Assembly: GCA_963717515.1 (NCBI GenBank)
Contig: OY970338.1
Span: 682,001 to 746,000 of the forward strand
DNA from: CAYXZQ01 sp963717515
GTDB lineage: Archaea; Nanobdellota; Nanobdellia; Woesearchaeales; DSVV01
Length of the DNA stretch: 64,000 nucleotides
Direction of reading: 5' to 3'
In this document: positions 26,027-33,650 of the stretch, one piece after another
Layout of the letters: each line of letters opens with the position of its first letter
Numbering within the stretch: the first letter of the stretch is position 1
The notes under the pieces: generated by a model
Told to the model about the DNA's origin: nothing
Seen by the model: the letters and a program-made list of their open reading frames with translations, nothing else
Database searches by the model: none
Translations under genes and position numbers: made by a program

Positions 26027-26056
26027 TCTCTTTTCATCGATGAAGCCCGGCATATA

Positions 26057-26650
26057 TCAATATCTACCCTGTCTCAGCATGTTCTCAAGTTCCTGCCCTT
26101 TTCCTTTGACAGCAGCCAGATAGATAGGCAACCCGTAACCCCCTTCGACAGCGATCACCCCTATGCCATCCTCGTTCGAGCTGCATATATGCAGACCGTC
26201 CGGATACATGCCATTTGTCCTCTTTACAGGGCCTTTCCTAAGCCGTCTCACGCATTCCACATTCCTGCTCAGGATATCAACATAGTATTCCAGCTCTCCG
26301 ACTGCAGAGTATTCCTGTTCTTTGAGCTGTGCTGCAGGGTGCTTATCGTAGCGTCCGCAAAGTTCATCCACGGACTTATTGACTGAATCAGCGTAAGAAG
26401 GATTGTAATTCACAAGCACGAACATCGTGCCGTCTGCCCTGCGATCCACGATCTTGAGGCCGATAAGGTTTGATGTCTTCTTCTTTCCGCTAAGCACCCT
26501 GTTTGTCCTGTAGATGCCGTCAGGCTTCTTCTCCTTGAAACCCATCGCGACATACTGCACTTTCGCCTGTCCCCTGAGCCTATTGTCCAATGATTCCATG
26601 CATGCAGCCATATACTGCGTTATCCGGTTATCGTGCCCTATTTTTGCCAT
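26057..26650 (-). CDS. Hypothetical 197-residue protein
   Basis: Not recognised. The start at ATG 26650 is well supported by GAGGTGAT ending eight bases before it, in preference to a longer frame reaching 26776. The product begins MAKIGHDNRITQY, has a middle rich in charged and aromatic residues (QEYSAVGELEYYVDI) and a Gly-rich C-terminus (AVEGGYGLPIYLA). No signal peptide, membrane helix or zinc motif. Nearest TATA-like sites lie more than 120 bases upstream, so the message may have a long leader. It is convergent with the 5S gene. Confidence 0.65.
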   Translation of the reverse strand: MAKIGHDNRITQYMAACMESLDNRLRGQAKVQYVAMGFKEKKPDGIYRTNRVLSGKKKTSNLIGLKIVDRRADGTMFVLVNYNPSYADSVNKSVDELCGRYDKHPAAQLKEQEYSAVGELEYYVDILSRNVECVRRLRKGPVKRTNGMYPDGLHICSSNEDGIGVIAVEGGYGLPIYLAAVKGKGQELENMLRQGRY

Positions 26651-26899
26651 CTTCCAATCACCTCGAGGCTTTCCGGCGACATGGAATGATGCACGTAATA
26701 CAGGCAACTGAAATTCATCAGACAGAACCAGCCACCAGAAAGAGCCAATGAGAGGGCTATGCCAGCCAAAACACAATCAGAAGTTTATTTAGCTGTGCTC
26801 TCATGACCAAGAAAAAGCAAAACATCTATATAAATATTTGCAAGGTATGAGGGTGTATGATGCCTGCAACATATATATTTTTGAATATAAATAATTAAA

Positions 26900-26913
26900 T
26901 GGTTAAATAACCA
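26900..26913. promoter_or_regulatory. Inverted repeat, possible operator
   Basis: TGGTTA, two bases, then TAACCA: perfect six-base arms ending 13 bases before ATG 26927, within the expected promoter or start region. It could bind a dimeric regulator. No second copy was noticed. Confidence 0.4.
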
Positions 26914-26926
26914 ATAAACAATCATC

Positions 26927-27316
26927 ATGGCAAGCCGTGATCCACTGAACCCGTATTTCTTTTTTATATTGGAAACCTATAAGACAACGCCTGATCATGC
27001 CGACACAAGCTACCTGCAATTGTATCCACTTACCACCTGGGGCATTTGTGCAATGGAACAAAGAAAAAAGCATCAGATAACGACACCTGATGACCTGGCA
27101 GAAAGCATCCAAGAGCTTGACGAGAGCCTGGAAGGACTTTTGCCAAACCTATTCAGGACTATCAAGAAGAAAAACTTTATGAGGTTTGTCCTGGAAACGT
27201 GTGAAAAAGAATATCTCATGATTGATTTCCAGAGAGGCCTGCCAAAGGATATCAAGCAATATCTTGCATTTGTCGAGATGAACAAATATGAGATCATGAT
27301 GACCAAATTTTTCTGA
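26927..27316 (+). CDS. Hypothetical 129-residue protein
   Basis: Unrecognised soluble protein. It starts MASRDPLNPYFFF, has an acidic helical centre (DDLAESIQELDESLEGL) and ends in NKYEIMMTKFF. Two cysteines only, no metal motif, no membrane helix. The upstream region is strongly AT-rich with several TATA-like runs and the TGGTTA/TAACCA inverted repeat close to the start, suggesting regulated expression. It is divergent from the 197-residue unknown, sharing a 276-base intergenic region. Confidence 0.6.
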   Translation: MASRDPLNPYFFFILETYKTTPDHADTSYLQLYPLTTWGICAMEQRKKHQITTPDDLAESIQELDESLEGLLPNLFRTIKKKNFMRFVLETCEKEYLMIDFQRGLPKDIKQYLAFVEMNKYEIMMTKFF

Positions 27317-27385
27317 GACTTTCCCGTGCCCTTGAAAAACCCGGGCATTTCGCAGAGGCCTTCATCAATAGTAAGCCAGCAGGCA

Positions 27386-28366
27386 TCACTTGCTGTTCTC
27401 GAACATCTCCCTTGCTTCCTTCTTTAAGTCATCTGACATCAGGGCGCCCAGCTGCGATACTGCCTTTGCTCCCATGAACGAGCCCATATTCCCGGCTTTC
27501 CTGACATCACCGTCACGCAGATAACTATATAGGAACCCGGCTGCATAGAGGTCACCTGCCCCTGTCGAGTCCACAGCCTTTGCCTTAATCGGCGAAATCC
27601 TGTACAGCTCATCCCCTGATACGACAAAGCTGCCTTCCGGGCCTGCCTTCACGACGACTGTCGGCACATATCCGCCGACCTCTTTTGCTGCATCCTCAGG
27701 ACCAAGGCCGGTGAATCTTTTGGCCTCGTCCTCATTCATGAATACCATGTCGACATGCTTCATGACATCAAGGATCCCTCCCATGTTCCTCCTGACGATC
27801 TCAGGGTCTGCCAGGTCCATCACGACAAGGGTCTCATGCTTCTTCGCAAGCCTTATAGTGCGCATGACAGCTGCATTTATCGACTCGAACTCATAACCGG
27901 TGAAATAGAAGACACGGCTATCTGCAATATCGTCTTCGACGACAGAATCCTCATGAACCCTTGAAGAAGCACCGAGACTGACACCGAATGTCCTTTCTGC
28001 ATCAGGCGTGACGAAATTAAGGACCTTGCCTGTCCTTGAATTTTCGCTCTTCAGAAGCCTGGGAGTCACCCCTTCCCTTGTTATGACCTCTTCGAAATGC
28101 CTTCCGTATTTTCCGGGTCCGACCTTTCCGCAAAGGATGCATCTGCCGCCCAGTGCAGCTATTCCCATCAATGTATTAGGCACTGTCCCTGCAGGGATTA
28201 TCTTATGGTCCCTGAATTCCTCAAGCAATGAGTGCGTCCTTCCTTCCTCAAGGAGATTGAAGACCCCCTTCTTGAGATCCATCCTTACCAGATCGCTTTC
28301 CTCAACCCTTATCATGAAATCAAGCAGGGTGTTGCCCAGTCCGAAAACATCATATCTTTTCTTCAT
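27386..28366 (-). CDS. PfkB-family carbohydrate/nucleoside kinase
   Basis: A 326-residue ribokinase-fold kinase. The N-terminal GLGNTLLDFMI begins the substrate domain and the C-terminal signature is DSTGAGDLYAAGFLY, with the catalytic Asp. The overall pattern is close to adenosine-kinase-like members, but substrate cannot be fixed. ATG 28366 is preferred over an upstream TTG, because a TATA-like GTTTAAAT is centred about 24 bases before it. Monocistronic. Confidence 0.88.
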   Translation of the reverse strand: MKKRYDVFGLGNTLLDFMIRVEESDLVRMDLKKGVFNLLEEGRTHSLLEEFRDHKIIPAGTVPNTLMGIAALGGRCILCGKVGPGKYGRHFEEVITREGVTPRLLKSENSRTGKVLNFVTPDAERTFGVSLGASSRVHEDSVVEDDIADSRVFYFTGYEFESINAAVMRTIRLAKKHETLVVMDLADPEIVRRNMGGILDVMKHVDMVFMNEDEAKRFTGLGPEDAAKEVGGYVPTVVVKAGPEGSFVVSGDELYRISPIKAKAVDSTGAGDLYAAGFLYSYLRDGDVRKAGNMGSFMGAKAVSQLGALMSDDLKKEAREMFENSK

Positions 28367-28419
28367 CTGCAACTGGAAATTCCATACGTTTAAATTTTTT
28401 TAGATTCATTTTCTGATAT

Positions 28420-29562
28420 TCATGCTTTAATCAAAATCAGGGGGACGTCCATCTCTTCTTTGCTCACTCCCCCATGCCTGCCGATGTAAGTGCTCTTCCT
28501 CTCGCCGACAAGAGTGTCACTGATGCTGTAATCCTTCTTCATGACAAGGACATAATCCCCAACCCTGTCCAGCAGCCTGGGGTCAGGCTTACCTGGGCCG
28601 AACCAACCTTTCTTTACCAGGACACTGCTCTTGTACATATGGCAGACTTCCCTGAAATGCTTCCTGACATATGTCTCAAACTGCCTGGCCTTCGATGGTC
28701 TTACATAGCAGTAAACAGCCCTTGACTCACCGCAGAGCGGAAGGGCTAGAGTCTCCTGAAGTCTTGGGTGGGATTCCAGCCTTATCTGGTGCCTTACCGG
28801 TGAATCCATCAGCCCGTGGTCTGCTGTGACAATCACTATCGAACCAGCCCCCTCCAGAGAGCTTACGAAATTCTTGATGCTCTCATCAATTTCCCTGAAA
28901 TGGCTTATGCTTCTCCTGTCACTGGTTCCGAATTCATGGCAGAAATGGTCAAGCTCAGGCCAGTATGCATAGACAAGCTTCCTGCCAGGCAGCCTTACAG
29001 CTTTTTTTGCCTGTCGGAAAAGGCCATTTAGTGTGGAATATTTGCGTACAGCAGCTCTGCCTGACAATGCCCTGGTGTATTCTGTCGTCGAGAGCTCTTT
29101 TGGCAATATCATAAATGACCTGCACTTGATTTTGTCGAATACAGGCTTCTCAGGTATCAGTTTCTTCGGCTCAATATTGAACCTGCCCCCTGCCCTGAAC
29201 CTGAACCGGAGAGGCACGCCTACACCGCCGAGCTGCTTATAATGCATGAACCAGCCTGTGACAGCATGCCTTGAAGGGGGAAGCCCTGTCCTGAAAGTCG
29301 TTATCGCCGCTGCTGTCGTCGAAGGGAAGACAGAGGTCATCTTTGACCTTGTATTCTTCCAGAGAAAAGAGCCTTTGCCGTGTTTTTTTATGAACTCATG
29401 GCCCATCCCGTCGATTATGATGAGGATTATATTTTTTGACGAACTGATCTCAGAAGGCGGCAATCCAGCCAGGGCTCTATACCCCGTCTTTCCGCCGAGA
29501 GCTCCGACGACAGAGCTCATGAGATTGACGATGCTTCCGTCCTTGTATTCTGGAATGTGCAT
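28420..29562 (-). CDS. Type I phosphodiesterase/alkaline phosphatase-superfamily protein
   Basis: A 380-residue metal-dependent hydrolase. The first metal Asp is in LIIIDGMGHE, the nucleophile Thr in FPSTTAAAITT, further ligands in ELDHFCHEFG and VTADHGLMDSP, and the last His near GRHGGVSKEE. It probably cleaves a phosphodiester or pyrophosphate. No signal peptide is evident. A TATA box (29584-29594) lies about 27 bases before the ATG, so it is likely leaderless. Confidence 0.85.
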   Translation of the reverse strand: MHIPEYKDGSIVNLMSSVVGALGGKTGYRALAGLPPSEISSSKNIILIIIDGMGHEFIKKHGKGSFLWKNTRSKMTSVFPSTTAAAITTFRTGLPPSRHAVTGWFMHYKQLGGVGVPLRFRFRAGGRFNIEPKKLIPEKPVFDKIKCRSFMILPKELSTTEYTRALSGRAAVRKYSTLNGLFRQAKKAVRLPGRKLVYAYWPELDHFCHEFGTSDRRSISHFREIDESIKNFVSSLEGAGSIVIVTADHGLMDSPVRHQIRLESHPRLQETLALPLCGESRAVYCYVRPSKARQFETYVRKHFREVCHMYKSSVLVKKGWFGPGKPDPRLLDRVGDYVLVMKKDYSISDTLVGERKSTYIGRHGGVSKEEMDVPLILIKA

Positions 29563-29666
29563 TATTTCCAGATGAAGCTGAATCTTATATAAATATATTT
29601 ATTAGGCCTGCATTCATTGGCTGAAAAGAGGTTTTAAAGCATATTCGTCACTCAGTAATGAAAACA

Positions 29667-29675
29667 TTTATATAC
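29667..29675 (+). promoter_or_regulatory. TATA box for the histidine kinase gene
   Basis: ATTTATATA lies about 60 bases before ATG 29732. This implies a transcription start near 29695 and a short leader. Confidence 0.45.
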
Positions 29676-29731
29676 CATTGCAGATTTTATTGCGAGGAAC
29701 AGGAAAAAACTGCAAACATGCCGAATTGAAA

Positions 29732-30988
29732 ATGGAAAAGAAGCCCACATATGAAGAGCTTGAACAGAATATCCGCTCGCTCGAGGCAGTCATCAAAGAG
29801 GCTGATAGGAGAAAAGCCGCTGAATTCAAAGACTCCCTCAAGACTCTGGCCGGAGCTGTATCACACGAGATAAACAATATCCTGGCTGGTATAGTAGGCT
29901 ATGCAGACCTTATAATGATGGACACTGACGAGTCTGACCCGAACTACAGCATGCTGAAAAGAATCAAGGATAATGGGATGAGGGGAAGCAGGTTCACATC
30001 AAAGCTGCTTGGCTATGCAAGAAGCGGAAGATACAATGAAACCGAATTCAATCTTAATGATCTGGTAATGGCCAAGCTTGACGAGTTCAACAATTCTTAT
30101 GCAGGAAAAGAGATCTGCCTCGATCTTTATGCAGAGCCACTGAACATTGTCTTTGACAAAGAACAGCTGTCAGTGGTCATAAATGACCTTTACACAAATG
30201 CTGCAGAGGCTACAGAAGGGAAATCTGACATATTCGTAAGGACCGGAAAGGCTTCTGAAGATGATGTCGATAAAAAACCGGGCGGGATGGAGCCTGGCCG
30301 GTATGCGCTGCTGGAAATTGAAGACAAGGGAACCGGTATGGATGAGATGACCAGGTCAAGGATATTCCAGCCCTTCTTCACGACGAAATCCAAGGGAAGC
30401 CATATAGGGATGTCGCTTGCATCTGCCTATCAGGTGATAAGCGAATCAGGAGGCTACATCTCATTCTCCTCTGAAAAGGATTCCGGTACAAGATTCAGCC
30501 TTTACCTGAAACTGGCTCAAGGACAATCAACTGAAGAACCCGGGGAATCATCAGCAAAAACAAATGATGCACCAGGACATGATGGGCATTCTAAATATAC
30601 AATCCTGGTTGCAGATGATGAAAAATGCGTCAGGGAATCGTTCAGGCTGGTTTTAGGGGACCTGGGATATGATGTGATAACAGCTGAGGACGGGACAGAT
30701 GCATTGTTAAAATATGAGAGATCCCATGAGAAGATCGGCATGGCCATCCTTGACAGGACAATGCCTAACATGGACGGATTTGAAACCTTCTACAGGCTAA
30801 AAGAGAAAGATCCGGGCATAAAGGTTCTTGTAGTCTCAGGCCTCGACAGGGATTCGATATTAGACAGGTTGCTGGATGACGGAGCAGTCGGCTTTGTCAA
30901 CAAGCCTTTTGATGTCTATGACGTGGCAGATAGGGTCAAGAAAGCCTATGGCCTGTCTGCACACCCAAGTGAACTGAAAAACAAGTGA
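29732..30988 (+). CDS. Soluble hybrid histidine kinase with C-terminal receiver
   Basis: A protein of 418 residues. An N-terminal coiled coil (KPTYEELEQNIRSLE) leads into a dimerisation domain with phospho-acceptor His45 in AVSHEINN. An ATPase domain follows (Asn156 in LYTNAAEA, EDKGTGMD, a G2-like region near GSHIGMSLA), then a complete receiver (Asp295-Asp296, Asp341 in LDRTMP, Lys391 in NKPF). No sensor or membrane segment, so the signal must arrive through the coiled coil or a partner. An in-frame TTG at 29678 is an alternative start. The N-terminal motif resembles bacterial kinases, suggesting transfer. Confidence 0.88.
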   Translation: MEKKPTYEELEQNIRSLEAVIKEADRRKAAEFKDSLKTLAGAVSHEINNILAGIVGYADLIMMDTDESDPNYSMLKRIKDNGMRGSRFTSKLLGYARSGRYNETEFNLNDLVMAKLDEFNNSYAGKEICLDLYAEPLNIVFDKEQLSVVINDLYTNAAEATEGKSDIFVRTGKASEDDVDKKPGGMEPGRYALLEIEDKGTGMDEMTRSRIFQPFFTTKSKGSHIGMSLASAYQVISESGGYISFSSEKDSGTRFSLYLKLAQGQSTEEPGESSAKTNDAPGHDGHSKYTILVADDEKCVRESFRLVLGDLGYDVITAEDGTDALLKYERSHEKIGMAILDRTMPNMDGFETFYRLKEKDPGIKVLVVSGLDRDSILDRLLDDGAVGFVNKPFDVYDVADRVKKAYGLSAHPSELKNK

Positions 30989-31006
30989 GATTACATGATC
31001 CTGAGC

Positions 31007-32134
31007 TCAATCCCCAAGCTCGACCACAACCTTCTTGTCCTTCTCGTTTATCTCCTTGATTCTATCATGGCCCTTGAGCTTCTCCTTAATCTCTTTCCAG
31101 GAATATTTCAGCCTCGCTTTCTTCAATTCTGAGATTATCTCACTGACTTCTGCATATTTTTCGAAAATGAGCTCAGCCTTCCTCTGGTTCTCCTCGATTG
31201 ATTTTTCCAGGCTATTTATGGTCTGTTCCTGCTCGGATATCATCTTCTCGTATTTCCTAATCTCTCTGGAATGGCTCTCTTCTGACTTTATCAACTGCTC
31301 ATCCATTACCCTCTCTGTCAGCACTTTTCCGAGAGCCTCGCTGAATGTATTAAATAGGTTAACATCATACCCCTCGTACACCTTCATATTGACAGGGGCG
31401 ATGTCAACCTCTTTTCCATCTTTCAATATGATTCCCGGATTTGCCTTCTCCTCCCTGAGCTTCTTTAATTCTGAGAATAGCTTTTTGAATCCCGCTTCCG
31501 CTGGCTTTCTTCTGCTCTTGTCGATGCCTGCCCTGAGACATAGCTCCTCTGCGTACTTCCCACCCAGCCCAAGGTCAAGCGCAAGCGTCTTGACAATCGA
31601 GTCCTTATCAGAGTCCTGAACCAAAGCAGCTAATTCCTTCTCATCCAGCTCCAGGAAGTCATGCTCACGCTTAGGGTACTCGTACTTCACATTGCCCCTG
31701 ATAGTCCTGTCCTTCCACTTCTTTGTGACAAGCGCTGACCTTATTATGTCCTGCTCATCGCAGAGTATCACGTTTCCTCCTGAAAACAGCTCCACATACA
31801 GCCTGAACTTCCCTTCTTTTGTCTCGAAGAGAAACATCACGATGCGCTCGAAACCGAGCTGCCTGACCTCCCTGAGCCTTGCGCTGGACAGCTGTTTTCT
31901 CAAGAACATGCAGAACTGGAATGGCTGCTCTGGTATCTCTCCCTTGAAATCCGTGATGAACATCGAATTTGGCAGTGTTATCCTGAGGAATCTCTTCCCT
32001 GTATTTGGAACATGGAATATGAACAGGAAATCATGCTTCTCAGGCTGGTATATCTTATCTATCTTTGCACTCACCAGATCCTGCAGCTCTCTGACAAGGA
32101 AATGCAGGTCAAGGGCGCTGAATGTGTATTTCAT
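31007..32134 (-). CDS. RqcH/NEMF-like NFACT protein lacking the NFACT-R domain
   Basis: RqcH/NEMF proteins bind stalled large ribosomal subunits and recruit Ala-tRNA. This 375-residue product has the NFACT-N domain (about 1-170), a helical region and a long coiled coil (about 270-345), then stops where the NFACT-R domain should begin; full-length relatives are about 550-700 residues. The tRNA-recruiting Asp-Arg pair is Glu96-Arg97 here (GFERIVMF). The next gene downstream is convergent, so no detached NFACT-R follows. ATG 32134 is preferred; a TATA-like TTTAAATA lies about 27 bases before it, inside the folD end region. Confidence 0.8.
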   Translation of the reverse strand: MKYTFSALDLHFLVRELQDLVSAKIDKIYQPEKHDFLFIFHVPNTGKRFLRITLPNSMFITDFKGEIPEQPFQFCMFLRKQLSSARLREVRQLGFERIVMFLFETKEGKFRLYVELFSGGNVILCDEQDIIRSALVTKKWKDRTIRGNVKYEYPKREHDFLELDEKELAALVQDSDKDSIVKTLALDLGLGGKYAEELCLRAGIDKSRRKPAEAGFKKLFSELKKLREEKANPGIILKDGKEVDIAPVNMKVYEGYDVNLFNTFSEALGKVLTERVMDEQLIKSEESHSREIRKYEKMISEQEQTINSLEKSIEENQRKAELIFEKYAEVSEIISELKKARLKYSWKEIKEKLKGHDRIKEINEKDKKVVVELGD

Positions 32135-32169
32135 GGAAATTGAGAATGGGCCAGTGTATTTAAAATTAA

Positions 32170-33000
32170 TCAATCCCTGAGAAGGTTTTCATACGCCCTG
32201 TAAGTATTTTCCATCAGGCAGGCGATTGTCATTGGACCGACTCCGCCCGGGACAGGCGTGATGAACGATGCGACCCCTTCGACTTCTTTATCGACATCAC
32301 CGACAGCCTTCTTGTCCACCAAGGTCGTGCCGACGTCTATCACCACTGCGCCTTTTTTAACCATTTCTTTCTTTATGAGCCCCGGAACTCCGGCAGCAGA
32401 GATAAGCACATCAGCCCTCCTCGTGTGGGATGCCAGGTCCCGGGTCTTGATATGGCAGATTGTCACAGTCATCCCACTGTTGAGAAGGAGATACATCAGC
32501 GGCTTTCCTACAATGACTGAAGCCCCGACTATCACTGCCTCTTTTCCATCAAGCGTGATTCCAGTTGATTCGATGAGCTTCATGCATCCCTGGGGTGTGC
32601 AGGAAACTAGGCCAGGCTCGCCGATGACAAGCTTTCCCAGGTTCACAGGATGGAACCCGTCAGGATCTTTCATAGGGTCGATAGCAAGCATGACCTTCTT
32701 CTCATTGATATGCTTCGGAAGAGGAAGCTGGACAAGGATGCCATGTATGTTCTCCTGCATATTCAGTTTTTTTATGAGGTCGAGCAATGCTTTTTCTGAG
32801 GTGTCCTTGGGGAGCTCATGCTTCTCTGAATAGAATCCTATCTCGCTGCAGGTCTCTGTCTTCATCGAGGTGTACAGTACAGAGGCAGGGTTATCTCCTA
32901 TAAGGACTACTGCAAGTCCTGGCTTGATGCCCAGATTTTTGACCTTGGACTTGAGATCATCCAAAATGTCCTGTGATATCTTTTTTCCGTCTATGAGCAA
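32170..33000 (-). CDS. folD: Methylene-THF dehydrogenase/cyclohydrolase
   Basis: A 276-residue bifunctional enzyme interconverting methylene-, methenyl- and 10-formyl-tetrahydrofolate. The catalytic Lys lies in YTSMKTETC, with QLPLPKHI, DPDGFHPVNLG and the cofactor loop GASVIVGKP (usually GRSxIVGKP, so the Arg is Ala here) and PVPGGVGPMT. It starts with TTG at 33000, inside the last codons of the cyclo-ligase gene; no nearby ATG fits. With that gene it feeds formyl-folate to the purine transformylases nearby. Confidence 0.93.
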   Translation of the reverse strand: MLIDGKKISQDILDDLKSKVKNLGIKPGLAVVLIGDNPASVLYTSMKTETCSEIGFYSEKHELPKDTSEKALLDLIKKLNMQENIHGILVQLPLPKHINEKKVMLAIDPMKDPDGFHPVNLGKLVIGEPGLVSCTPQGCMKLIESTGITLDGKEAVIVGASVIVGKPLMYLLLNSGMTVTICHIKTRDLASHTRRADVLISAAGVPGLIKKEMVKKGAVVIDVGTTLVDKKAVGDVDKEVEGVASFITPVPGGVGPMTIACLMENTYRAYENLLRD

Positions 33001-33536
33001 TCTATCACACCATTCTCGGTTATTATCCTGTCGACCTTGACATCATGATCCTGGACAGGCACCTCATCCAATACCTGGAAGCTGTATGCAAGGGCAATCC
33101 TGGGGATGTCAAGCCTGTATAAAAATCTATCATAATACCCTTTTCCAAATCCTATCCTTCCGCCCCTCCTGTCAAATGCGACACCGGGGACGATGACAAG
33201 ATCTATGTCGCCTGGCTCAAGCTCCGATATCTTCCTTGGTTCAGGGATTCCGTAAGCACCCTGCTTCATCTTCTCAATGCTGCTGATTCTGGATATGATA
33301 AGCCTATGGTTGCCGGTATCAGTCACAGGGAGGGCGACATTCTTTTTCTTCAATGCCTCCCTTATCATGTCCGCTGTATCGACCTCGTTCCTTATGGGCA
33401 TGTAGAACAGTATTGTTTTCGCATGCCTGTATTCATTCGATGAGAACAGGGCTCTTTTTATCAGTATGCTCTTGTTCCTTGTTTCACCCAAGCTTTCCCT
33501 TCTGCCCAGCAGGGTTTTTCTGATGGTTTCTTTCAT
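32991..33536 (-). CDS. 5-formyltetrahydrofolate cyclo-ligase
   Basis: A 181-residue enzyme that converts 5-formyl-THF to 5,10-methenyl-THF with ATP. The family signature GGRIGFGKGYYDRFL is at about 130-144; FYMPIRNEVDT and VIVPGVAFD fit as well. It is first in a two-gene folate operon with folD and overlaps its start by 10 bases. Divergent from purH with a 114-base promoter region. A TATA-like AATATAAAC lies upstream on the minus strand near 33568-33578. Confidence 0.9.
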   Translation of the reverse strand: MKETIRKTLLGRRESLGETRNKSILIKRALFSSNEYRHAKTILFYMPIRNEVDTADMIREALKKKNVALPVTDTGNHRLIISRISSIEKMKQGAYGIPEPRKISELEPGDIDLVIVPGVAFDRRGGRIGFGKGYYDRFLYRLDIPRIALAYSFQVLDEVPVQDHDVKVDRIITENGVIDCS

Positions 33537-33622
33537 TTTCAGAGTTTTCCATGAGTGTATGGAGATGTGTTTATATTGTTTATTAAAAATACATCCTTAT
33601 TCATCATTTAATTCTAAAAGTT

Positions 33623-33630
33623 TTTATATT
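33623..33630 (+). promoter_or_regulatory. TATA box for purH
   Basis: TTTATATT is centred about 25 bases before ATG 33651, consistent with a leaderless purH message. Confidence 0.45.
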
Positions 33631-33650
33631 CCTTCACAATCACACTGGAT

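Noticed and set aside
25902..26386. Protein frames across the 5S rRNA and antisense to the 197-residue gene
   Set aside because: The first part is the 5S rRNA, and the rest is a shadow of the minus-strand gene, which has a strong ribosome site.
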